From: Shewanella litoralis | GTDB lineage: Bacteria; Pseudomonadota; Gammaproteobacteria; Enterobacterales; Shewanellaceae | NCBI RefSeq assembly: GCF_009828585.1 | Contig: NZ_WSRZ01000005.1 | Span: 62,001-126,000, forward strand | Length of the DNA stretch: 64,000 bases | Reading direction: 5' to 3' | Program-made: the position numbers and the translations under genes | In this document: piece after piece, positions 7,648 through 20,970 of the stretch | How the letters are laid out: the number at the start of each line of letters is the position of its first letter | Position numbering within the stretch: the stretch's first letter is position 1 | Notes under the pieces: generated by a model | The model's input: only the letters and a program-made list of their open reading frames with translations | Told to the model about the DNA's origin: nothing | The model's database searches: none

Positions 7648-10008
7648 TTAAAATGAATGCTGCAATGTCAGGGTGGCATTAATAGGTAATTCTGGGTAAA
7701 CCAGGGTAGAACCGAAATAACCGCCTTCAAATACTGGGCGCCAGTTCTTTTGGTTTGTGACGTTATTAACGTCAAGTCTTACACTGGTTTGTTCGCTAAA
7801 GTCATAGCGAGTATTGATATTGAGCGTGTATTGATCGCGAATATACACAGTTGCTAAATAGTCCAATGGATAACTCTTGGTATATAGACCGGAGAAACCG
7901 GCTTTCCATTTCTCAGTAATCGACATTCCGCCATTAATTGTGAACGTTTGTTCAGGTAAACCTTGTACACGGCTATTTGATGGCGCAAATGACGCAAAGT
8001 TTGGCGCGCCTATTCCAGTACCTGCAATGATATCTGGTCGTGAATTATCAAACGCATCGGCCACTTGAACCGTATCCTGGCTGCTGGCTGAATTATCATA
8101 GCGTGCATCTAAATAACTGTAGCCCGCACTAAACCAATATGGGTCGGCGTCATAAAAGGCTTGCGCCTCAAATCCTTTAGTACGAATTCCTGTGTTGCTG
8201 CCATCGCGATTTCGCAAACTGCGTTTTTGATCAAACACAGCCGCATCGACATACCAGGCACTGTCGCTTGGCGAATATTTAATACCCACTTCGGTTAAGG
8301 TGTTTTCGGTGGCAAAGTTTTGGCTGCTAATTTGGTTATTGGCGCCTAACGTGGTGCCGCCCGCCATACTGTTTGAGGTGGACTCGTTATAACTGGCGCT
8401 GGCATAGGTGGTGATAAAGTCGCTGAGCTGATAGCTAATACTGATTTGCCCAGATTCGAGCATTTCATTAATTGAATCACTGGCGGCAATTTGCCCTTGG
8501 GGCACTAAAGCATCGCGAGCTTCAACATCATAAAAGTCAGCTCGATAGCCAATGCTGGTCGACAGTTTATCGGTCCATTGGCTGTTGTGTTGAATCGCGA
8601 GGCCGGTTTGCCAGCTGGTTGAGTCTGTGGTGTCAGATAATGAATAGTCGCCGCTGCCATTTCCATCAATGTCGTATTGTGCCCCAGGTGATACAAACAC
8701 CCCAGGGCGCAGCTCAACCAGCCTTGCTTGCTGTTCTGCAGTAAGTGGAATTCGGCGGTTTTCAATGGGGCCTGTTAAATCGATAGGTAAATCGGCTTCG
8801 GTGGTAAATTGGCTGTAACCTAACACCTTGTTGTAGCGGATATCGGCAGCGACAATGGTGCTTTGGTCGTTGTTCCATTGATAGGCTAACTCAACTCGGT
8901 TTTGTGCAGTGTCAGCGCCATCGATGATTTCAACAAAACTGTTTTGGGCAATTTCTTCACGTTCTAAGTGCTGATAGTAAGTGATATTTTTAAAAGTGGC
9001 TTTATCGCTTAACTCACGCACATAGGTGCTGTGAAGAATAAACGTTTGCGCGTTGTTGATGTTGTCTGGATCGGTCAGTACCTGGCTGCGATCTATTTTG
9101 ACTAACCCAGTTGGCGACACAATGGCATTGGCGCCTGGTATGGTGCTGCCGTTAGGTTGAATGCCTTGACCGGTAACATATAAGCCATCATCAATTAATG
9201 CTTGGGTCGGGCGGTTAATCCCGGCGTTGTCGGTAAAGTCGACATCATAATATTCGACATTGATGTCCCAGGTGCTGACATTGTCTGGTAACAGGCGAAA
9301 TGCCACAAAAATACTGTCGCTTTGAAAGCCAGAGTAATCATAGTAGCTGCCATTATCGATATGCTCGACACTTAAACGAACACCACTTTGGTCTGCAACA
9401 ATATCGGTGGCAATATCTAATTGAGCACGATAATGATCCCAACTGCCGGCCGAGGCGGTGAGGTTGGCAAATTTGTCATTAGTGGGCGCCACTTTAGAGT
9501 GCACATTAACAAAACCACCATTACGTTGGCTGGTGCCTAGTAATACTGGGGGCGCACCTTTTACCACATCAATTTGTTCTATGGCGTTAAACGACATTGG
9601 GATCCCAAAGCCATTATTACCCGCCTGGCGGCGCACACCATCTTGATATAACTCACCTAACTGACCACGAATAGTCGGCAAGCTTGAGGCGCCAAAACCG
9701 CTGGCCGAATAACTATTAGGGCTGACTTTTTGAATATCTGACAAGTCGATAATATTAAGCTGTTCAATCATCTCGCTTGTAATAGGAGTGACCGAGCGGG
9801 CAATATCTTTAAGCGCAATACCATCACCAAAAGGGCCATCGACAGTGCTGTTTTTAGGTGACAAACCTTTATCGTTAATCGCTTTGCCTGACACTTGAAT
9901 CACTTCGATAGTCGAAGTGTCTTCTGCCGCGACAGTTAACGAAGAGGATAAGGCTAAACCAACAGCCAGTGCTGTTAATGAACGGTTTGAATAACGATAA
10001 ATAGGCAT
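7648..10008 (-). CDS. TonB-dependent outer-membrane receptor
   Basis: A 786-residue outer-membrane receptor for energised uptake of an unknown ligand. A signal peptide ends near residue 28 (Val-Ala-Ala), and a TonB-box-like Ile-Glu-Val-Ile-Gln-Val-Ser-Gly segment follows. The plug domain is at about 50-165, with Pro-Thr-Ile-Arg-Gly and Ile-Glu-x-Ile-Asp-Val-Val-Lys-Gly-Ala motifs. The rest is a beta barrel ending in Phe. The general layout is that of siderophore-type receptors, but no Fur-box is clear upstream and the ligand is not identifiable. It is the first gene of the minus-strand cassette and is followed after 11 bases by the membrane/reductase fusion, so its ligand may be a substrate of that enzyme or of the YnjBCD importer. 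Confidence 0.9.
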   Translation of the reverse strand: MPIYRYSNRSLTALAVGLALSSSLTVAAEDTSTIEVIQVSGKAINDKGLSPKNSTVDGPFGDGIALKDIARSVTPITSEMIEQLNIIDLSDIQKVSPNSYSASGFGASSLPTIRGQLGELYQDGVRRQAGNNGFGIPMSFNAIEQIDVVKGAPPVLLGTSQRNGGFVNVHSKVAPTNDKFANLTASAGSWDHYRAQLDIATDIVADQSGVRLSVEHIDNGSYYDYSGFQSDSIFVAFRLLPDNVSTWDINVEYYDVDFTDNAGINRPTQALIDDGLYVTGQGIQPNGSTIPGANAIVSPTGLVKIDRSQVLTDPDNINNAQTFILHSTYVRELSDKATFKNITYYQHLEREEIAQNSFVEIIDGADTAQNRVELAYQWNNDQSTIVAADIRYNKVLGYSQFTTEADLPIDLTGPIENRRIPLTAEQQARLVELRPGVFVSPGAQYDIDGNGSGDYSLSDTTDSTSWQTGLAIQHNSQWTDKLSTSIGYRADFYDVEARDALVPQGQIAASDSINEMLESGQISISYQLSDFITTYASASYNESTSNSMAGGTTLGANNQISSQNFATENTLTEVGIKYSPSDSAWYVDAAVFDQKRSLRNRDGSNTGIRTKGFEAQAFYDADPYWFSAGYSYLDARYDNSASSQDTVQVADAFDNSRPDIIAGTGIGAPNFASFAPSNSRVQGLPEQTFTINGGMSITEKWKAGFSGLYTKSYPLDYLATVYIRDQYTLNINTRYDFSEQTSVRLDVNNVTNQKNWRPVFEGGYFGSTLVYPELPINATLTLQHSF

Positions 10009-10073
10009 AATATTTTCTGCTGTGATGAACTTGGCCTAAAAGACCTAATGATTAACGAATTTATTACAACTAT

Positions 10074-10114
10074 CTTATGCCAAATTTTGTTTGTTTAGAA
10101 CTTAATGGCATAAG
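10074..10114. promoter_or_regulatory. Inverted repeat between divergent receptor and DoxX genes, candidate operator
   Basis: Perfect 9-base arms CTTATGCCA (10074-10082) and TGGCATAAG (10106-10114) lie 32 bases centre to centre, about three helical turns. They sit in the promoter interval between the divergent TonB-receptor and DoxX-like genes. A dimer-of-dimers repressor or a looped site would suit this spacing. No regulator is assigned. Confidence 0.35.
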
Positions 10115-10241
10115 TGATTGTGCAATATCATCTGAGTTTATTCGGTCCCTTGGGGGCTGGTTAACTTTTGTCGTTAACACCAGTTTAGCCTATTAAAAGC
10201 TCAGCAGAATGAGTTTTATTTATATTTTTTAAGGAATTAAG

Positions 10242-10655
10242 ATGCAAACAACACTAAACAGCGACGTTCAAAGTAAATTGCAATGGTCGTTACTGTCTTT
10301 ACGCGTCGGCGTGTTTATCGTGATGCTTGTGTGGACATTGGACAAGTTTGTCAATCCTGGCCACAGCATGAAAATATTTGAAAAGTTTTACGGTATTGGT
10401 GGGGTGAGTGAAGTCGCAGCGTACATTATGGGCGGTTTGCAATTGTTACTGGTGATTGCCTTTGTACTTGGGATTAAAAAACGCATCACATACGGAGTGA
10501 TATTCTTAATGCATGGCGCGTCAACCTTGTCAGCATTTAATCAATACTTTGATGCATTTAATAACTTACTGTTTTTTGCTGCATGGCCAATGTGGGCCGC
10601 GTGTTTTGCCCTGTACTTACTGAGAGATGAAGATACTAAATTTACGGTAAAATAA
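10242..10655 (+). CDS. DoxX-like small integral membrane protein
   Basis: A 137-residue protein with four hydrophobic helices (about residues 17-35, 58-78, 85-103 and 108-125). It has the short Arg-x-Gly-Val-Phe and Phe-Val-Asn-Pro-Gly segments near the first helix that recall DoxX/DoxD membrane proteins. The function of this family in bacteria is poorly known; some members take part in thiol or sulfur redox at the membrane. It is transcribed away from the TonB-receptor gene, sharing a 233-base intergenic region, so common control is plausible. No catalytic residue can be pointed to. Confidence 0.65.
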   Translation: MQTTLNSDVQSKLQWSLLSLRVGVFIVMLVWTLDKFVNPGHSMKIFEKFYGIGGVSEVAAYIMGGLQLLLVIAFVLGIKKRITYGVIFLMHGASTLSAFNQYFDAFNNLLFFAAWPMWAACFALYLLRDEDTKFTVK

Positions 10656-10675
10656 CGATGTAGCTATTCGTATTT

Positions 10676-10705
10676 CAGGCCAGCATTTGCTGGCCTGATT
10701 TGTTT
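10676..10705 (+). terminator. Probable terminator after the DoxX-like gene
   Basis: A perfect hairpin with 10-base arms CAGGCCAGCA and TGCTGGCCTG (10676-10697), two-base loop, is followed by a broken T-rich run (GATTTGTTTT). The weak U-tract makes termination likely but not certain. Confidence 0.6.
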
Positions 10706-10848
10706 TAAACAACATTTTATTCATAAACAATAATGTGCTCTAGGTAGAACAATACGAAATCTGTTATCTTTATGTTAATGATAATATTTTGGTTTAATAA
10801 GTTGATAAAACAGAGCGCTATCACGTCCACTTACAGGGTGAAAGCTTT

Positions 10849-11514
10849 ATGGTAAAAACCCCAGCGAGCGAGTTACTTGACGATTTACGCTTAATCGATA
10901 TCGGCATGGATCTGTTTATTGAGATCCATTTTGCCAATGGCAAAAAATTACAATCTCGTTCAAGCTTGATTGGTTATCAAATTAATCGTTTTATATTGAT
11001 TGAGTTTCCCACCAAAGATTTTTCTGAAGCCTATCAGCATATGTTAGCCAATGCTGAGATTGTGGTGAGAGCGATGACCAACAGTGGTTTTAAAGACATC
11101 ATTGCCTTTAAATCAACGATATTATCTGTGGTAAATCAACCTGTACGTATGCTGTGTTTGAGTGTGCCTAAATCGATTACTAAGAAACAAGTGCGTGAGC
11201 AATTGCGCGTCGATATTGAGCAAGATGTGTTTATTATGCACGACGATAATAAAATCAACGCTAAAATGCTCGACTTTTCGTTGACAGGTTGTTTTGTCAC
11301 ACTGGCGCCTAAATCAATGAATATTGAGCAAGATGCCGAAGTGCATGTAGCGATTTCTATTGATGAAAAAATGTCAGGTATTTTAACCGGAACAGCGGTT
11401 AAGGTGCAGCAACTTGAGGGAGAAATGACCCTTGGGGTAAAGTTTTCGAGCGAACATCCTGAATTAAAAAACACCTTATTTAGTCATTTCTTGGTGAGTA
11501 CCGCCAAAAAATAA
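10849..11514 (+). CDS. PilZ-domain protein with YcgR-like N-terminal domain, probable c-di-GMP effector
   Basis: This 221-residue cytoplasmic protein probably binds cyclic di-GMP and affects motility or surface behaviour. The N-terminal half (about 1-105) resembles the beta-barrel partner domain of YcgR. The PilZ domain begins near 115 and shows both ligand motifs: Arg-Glu-Gln-Leu-Arg (RxxxR) near residues 118-122, and Asp-Phe-Ser-Leu-Thr-Gly (D-x-S-x-x-G) about 24 residues later. It is a single gene, not next to flagellar or cellulose genes, so its target cannot be inferred from context. Confidence 0.8.
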   Translation: MVKTPASELLDDLRLIDIGMDLFIEIHFANGKKLQSRSSLIGYQINRFILIEFPTKDFSEAYQHMLANAEIVVRAMTNSGFKDIIAFKSTILSVVNQPVRMLCLSVPKSITKKQVREQLRVDIEQDVFIMHDDNKINAKMLDFSLTGCFVTLAPKSMNIEQDAEVHVAISIDEKMSGILTGTAVKVQQLEGEMTLGVKFSSEHPELKNTLFSHFLVSTAKK

Positions 11515-11530
11515 TTACCGACGGTTGGGC

Positions 11531-11557
11531 AAAAAAATGCGCATCATAATGATGCGC
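11531..11557 (-). terminator. Terminator of the gltBD operon
   Basis: The minus-strand transcript leaving gltD meets a hairpin with arms GCGCATCA (11539-11546) and TGATGCGC (11550-11557) followed by seven U residues (AAAAAAA on the plus strand at 11531-11537). A second hairpin with arms GTAGCCTG and CAGGCTAC lies at 11596-11621 without a U-tract. Confidence 0.7.
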
Positions 11558-11634
11558 TAAAATTCACAAGCAAACTCGGTACGTTATAATTGTTAGTAGC
11601 CTGCAATCAATCACAGGCTACGTAGTTCAATTGG

Positions 11635-17492
<5,858 letters not shown>

Positions 17493-18014
17493 ACAAAAAA
17501 CCCCCTAAACCTCTACTGGATACGACTCGGGGTAAATGTGAAACATTCCATAGATATGCACCCGAACCATTCAAATTAAACTGAGAATGCATAAAGGTCA
17601 AACCAAAAAAATGCAACAAACTGAAATATAATTACCAAAAAAAGCATGAAACCCAACAAGTTTACGTTAACGTCAACTGTGGTTTTGCTGCTATAACCTT
17701 ATGAATAAAAACAATTTTAGAAATAATTCAAACAAATGATTACCTTTTGGCAACAATCAGTTAAAATTGTTTTTGAAATAAAAATAGTGAATTTTATTTC
17801 AAACACAGTTAATGGGTAAAAAATTATTCTAAATGAGTAACTATTCACTTTTAGTCATATCAATCAGCTTGCCACTGTTTTAAACGATTTTCCCTTCACC
17901 CTCTCAGTTTGCAGCATACTTGAGTTGATCAAACATTTTATTGATTTAGCACCAAGACAGACGTTTAACTGCTCCCTAAACTGACGCCCTTTTGGATATT
18001 ATTAGGGACTTATT
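17493..18014. promoter_or_regulatory. gltB / yhcC divergent intergenic region with nested palindromes and a possible ArgR box
   Basis: This AT-rich 522-base stretch has no credible gene. It contains a 13-base perfect inverted repeat (AAAAACAATTTTA 17707-17719 with TAAAATTGTTTTT 17762-17774) and a 12-base one (TTTGAAATAAAA 17772-17783 with TTTTATTTCAAA 17792-17803). Inside the latter, TGAATTTTATTTCA at 17788-17801 differs at one base from the ARG-box consensus TGAATWWWWATTCA. E. coli gltBD is known to be under ArgR control, so this is a reasonable operator candidate about 300 bases before gltB. Confidence 0.45.
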
Positions 18015-18980
18015 GTGGGCTTAGACGATTACGTTAATACTTTTGGCTCTTACTGCAAAAATCGCTATGGTGAGCGCATCAAAAAGCTGACCATAGACGC
18101 GCAATTTACCTGCCCAAATCGTGATGGCACCTTAGGCGTTGGCGGTTGTACTTTTTGTAATGTCGCCTCGTTTAATCGTCAGCAAGGTCTTGATCAACCG
18201 ATATCTGTACAGCTTGCACAAGGCAAGTCACGAGCCCATTTACCCCTTAGCAATAATCAAAAAAATCGACCAGCCAAAGTTTCAAACGCAAAGTATATTG
18301 CTTATTTTCAGGCGTATACGAGTACATACGATGAGTTCAGCCAGTTAAAGCTCAAATATGACCAAGCCATAAAAGATAAGGATATTGTGGGGTTGCATAT
18401 TGGTACTCGCCCAGATTGTGTGCCAGATGAAGTGATCGATTTACTGGTTGAGTATCAACAGCAAGGCCTAGATGTATGGTTAGAACTTGGATTGCAAACA
18501 AGTAATGTGCTAACGCTAAAACGGGTTAATCGTGGTCATCATTTAAATGAATACCGCAAAACAGTGCATTCAGCACGCTCACGCGGAATTAAAGTGTGCA
18601 CGCACTTAATTTTGGGCCTGCCAGGCGAAACGACAATTGATTATTTTAACAGTCTGCAAACCGTATTAGGTATAGGTGTTGATGGCATTAAACTCCATCC
18701 GTTGCACATTGTCGAAGGCAGCATTATGGCTAAACAATGGCGTTATAAACCCATGTCATTATTATCTCTTGAAGACTATGCTTCTGCCGCCGCGACTCTG
18801 ATTCGCCACACACCAGAACACATTATTTATCATCGTGTTACCGCTTATGCTAAAAAGCCGATGTTACTCGCGCCCGACTGGTGTGCTTATCGCTGGGATG
18901 GTTTGGTCGCAATTGTTGATGAGCTTCGGGAATACGGCGGACAGGGCAGTGCATTGACCGGGCAATACAAGATGGCCTAG
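18015..18980 (+). CDS. yhcC: Radical SAM protein, YhcC family (TIGR01212)
   Basis: A 321-residue radical S-adenosylmethionine enzyme of unknown substrate. The cluster-binding cysteines are in the YhcC-style motif starting at CPNRDGT and ending GGCTFC (about residues 31-45); the Leu-Gly-Leu-Gln-Thr and Leu-Gly-Leu-Pro-Gly-Glu segments are also typical. The start is GTG at 18015 with AGGGA about eight bases upstream. As in E. coli it is divergent from gltB. In E. coli arcB lies next; here a free-standing Hpt gene follows. Confidence 0.9.
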   Translation: MGLDDYVNTFGSYCKNRYGERIKKLTIDAQFTCPNRDGTLGVGGCTFCNVASFNRQQGLDQPISVQLAQGKSRAHLPLSNNQKNRPAKVSNAKYIAYFQAYTSTYDEFSQLKLKYDQAIKDKDIVGLHIGTRPDCVPDEVIDLLVEYQQQGLDVWLELGLQTSNVLTLKRVNRGHHLNEYRKTVHSARSRGIKVCTHLILGLPGETTIDYFNSLQTVLGIGVDGIKLHPLHIVEGSIMAKQWRYKPMSLLSLEDYASAAATLIRHTPEHIIYHRVTAYAKKPMLLAPDWCAYRWDGLVAIVDELREYGGQGSALTGQYKMA

Positions 18981-19210
18981 TTCTTTCTTCTTGAGTGAGG
19001 GCTTTAGTATTTTTAATCATCTAATTGGATAAATTAGTATCAAAATGAGCTTTTTTTAAACATTGGTAATACCAGTGGAACAGTGGTGTTAATGGCTTGT
19101 TATTATTTTAAATAAAAATGCGGCAATCCATTTGCAAGTCTTGCATAGGGTATTTTACTCGGTATTATGTCTGTAATTTTATAGCGTTAGATTTTAATAG
19201 AGGTGCCTCG

Positions 19211-19576
19211 ATGGCCACAATACAGTTAGACTCAATATTGGATCTCAATACCCTTGAGCAATATATCAGTGCCATTGGTGCTGGGACCTTATTAAAAAGC
19301 GTGGTGTTATTTGAGCAGTTAATGCCTGAGTATGTCAGTAGCTTAGTTAAAGCTGATGAAGCAAGCGACAAAGAAACCTTATGTGCAGAAGCGCACAAGT
19401 TTAAAGGTGCAGCTGGCTCTGTGGGTTTAAAACGCATTCAACAATTTGCCCAGCTATTACAGCATAGCGAAGAAGCTAACTGGGATGCGGAACATAAAAC
19501 CTGGCTTGGCCAAATTGTTGAGCATGCCGCTAACGATTTACAACAACTTAAAGTGTACTTAGAAGCCAAAGCATAA
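19211..19576 (+). CDS. hptA: Stand-alone histidine phosphotransfer protein HptA (Arc pathway)
   Basis: A 121-residue Hpt-domain protein that would relay phosphate between a sensor kinase and a response regulator. In Shewanella oneidensis the homologous HptA works with ArcS and ArcA in the redox-responsive Arc system, where it replaces the Hpt domain of ArcB. The phospho-accepting His62 is in Ala-His-Lys-Phe-Lys-Gly-Ala-Ala-Gly-Ser-Val-Gly. The ATG at 19211 is preceded by AGAGGTG and is preferred; the frame stays open upstream but without a proper start signal. It follows yhcC, exactly where E. coli has arcB. Confidence 0.9.
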   Translation: MATIQLDSILDLNTLEQYISAIGAGTLLKSVVLFEQLMPEYVSSLVKADEASDKETLCAEAHKFKGAAGSVGLKRIQQFAQLLQHSEEANWDAEHKTWLGQIVEHAANDLQQLKVYLEAKA

Positions 19577-19607
19577 TCGTTTTCCATTCTTGTTACGCTA
19601 ATTAAAA

Positions 19608-19634
19608 AAAGCCTCTATTAATGAGGCTTTTTTT
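19608..19634 (+). terminator. Terminator after hptA
   Basis: Hairpin arms AAAGCCTC (19608-19615) and GAGGCTTT (19623-19630) with a seven-base loop are followed by T residues to 19634. The A-run on the other side could make it work in both directions. Confidence 0.8.
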
Positions 19635-19650
19635 ATGGGTGTTTGTCACA

Positions 19651-19966
19651 TTATACCAATTCCATTAATTATGTGACCAATCAGAGACACTCAGATTGTT
19701 CAGTTTGAGGCGCATTGTTGAAATAATGGATATTCCCTTCTAAGGCAATGCAACAAAGAAATGAACGGTCTGAGTGTCTCCTGCAAGGCGGGTTTCTGTG
19801 CCTTCTATGCTGCTTAATAGCATTTTGACGTACGACTGCATGGATGCAGGAGGTAGAGCAACGCAGGAGCAGTTGCCGAGAGCAACTATGCCTACAATTC
19901 TATTATTTGCCTAGAAGGCACAGAACTCCCGCTGAATGACCAGATAATTAATGGAATTGGTATTAA
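19651..19966. mobile_element. MITE-like non-autonomous element with terminal inverted repeats
   Basis: A roughly 316-base insertion between hptA and oxyR. Perfect 18-base ends ATACCAATTCCATTAATT (19653-19670) and AATTAATGGAATTGGTAT (19946-19963) continue inward with about 10 of 15 matches. TTA borders both sides (19651-19653 and 19963-19965), consistent with a short target duplication. A second, inner inverted repeat pairs GCGGGTTTCTGTGCCTTCT near 19788 with its near complement near 19912, and CAGAGACACTCAGA near 19681 pairs with TCTGAGTGTCTCCTG near 19769. No open frame long enough for a transposase exists, so it would need one supplied elsewhere. Confidence 0.7.
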
Positions 19967-20041
19967 TGCTGATGAGTCACTTGTTATTTCGCCTTATTTA
20001 ATTCATTATTTGAATCAACATCGGTAATGGTAATCGTTAAA

Positions 20042-20965
20042 ATGAAAAATCTTCCTAGCCTCAAGAATCTCTATTATTTAGTGCATCTTCACCAAGAGCA
20101 GAACTTTAATCGTGCAGCAAAAATGTGCTTTGTGAGTCAGTCGACCTTGTCTAGTGGTATCCAAAACCTTGAAGAACAACTCGGTTATCAATTGATCGAA
20201 CGGGATCATAAATCATTTATGTTTACCGCAATTGGTGAAGAGGTTGTTGAACGTGCGCGAAATATTTTAACCAACGTTGATGATTTAGTGGAGTTGGTCA
20301 AAAACCAGGGTGAGCCAATGACGGGCGAGATCCGTTTAGGCTGTATTCCGACGATTGCGCCATTTTTACTGAGTCGTGTAGTGAAACTGTGCCAGCAAGA
20401 TTATCCAAAGCTGAGTTTATTGTTAAAAGAAGACACCACAGAGCGTCTGCTTGATGCATTAGCTAAAGGGGAGCTTGATTTATTGATTTTGGCTTTGCCT
20501 GTAGACACCAATGGATTTCACAGTATGAAAGTGGGTATTGATCCATTTAAGATGGTGATGCATAAAGAGTTATCACAAGGTGTTCTTCAGCCAATTGATT
20601 ATCAAAAAATGCCTGATGAAAGCATATTTTTACTGCAAGCAGAACACTGTATTACTGGCCATGCTATTACTGCTTGTCAGTTAGGTGACAGTGCTAAGGT
20701 CAATCCATTTGCCGCGACTAGTTTGCATACGTTAGTGCAGATGGTGAATAGTAAATTAGGCACCACTTTTTTACCGCAAATGGCTATCGATACCGGGATT
20801 TTACATGACACCGATCTGATTGCCATGGATCCACCGGGTGAAGCGCCTTACCGAGATATCGGTCTGGTATGGCGTCAAACAACCAGCCGTATTTCTACCT
20901 TTAGAACTTTAGGGTTAGCGATACAAAAAAAATTACTTGCGCAAGAATTACCAAGCAAAAAATAG
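20042..20965 (+). CDS. oxyR: LysR-type hydrogen peroxide sensor OxyR
   Basis: A 307-residue LysR-family regulator: winged helix-turn-helix at about 1-60 (Phe-Asn-Arg-Ala-Ala-Lys-x-Cys-Phe-Val-Ser-Gln-Ser-Thr-Leu-Ser), then a sensor domain. The two peroxide-sensing cysteines are present with the exact OxyR spacing (Cys203 in Glu-His-Cys, eight residues, then Cys212), and the Ala-Thr-Ser-Leu-x-Thr-Leu segment follows. This makes OxyR much more likely than a generic LysR protein. I use the ATG at 20042; one at 20027 adds five residues. The MITE-like element ends about 75 bases upstream and so forms part of its 5' region. Confidence 0.92.
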   Translation: MKNLPSLKNLYYLVHLHQEQNFNRAAKMCFVSQSTLSSGIQNLEEQLGYQLIERDHKSFMFTAIGEEVVERARNILTNVDDLVELVKNQGEPMTGEIRLGCIPTIAPFLLSRVVKLCQQDYPKLSLLLKEDTTERLLDALAKGELDLLILALPVDTNGFHSMKVGIDPFKMVMHKELSQGVLQPIDYQKMPDESIFLLQAEHCITGHAITACQLGDSAKVNPFAATSLHTLVQMVNSKLGTTFLPQMAIDTGILHDTDLIAMDPPGEAPYRDIGLVWRQTTSRISTFRTLGLAIQKKLLAQELPSKK

Positions 20966-20970
20966 ACGCA

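Noticed and set aside
10009-10241. Fur box upstream of the TonB receptor
   Set aside because: No stretch resembles GATAATGATAATCATTATC closely enough; iron control is not supported.
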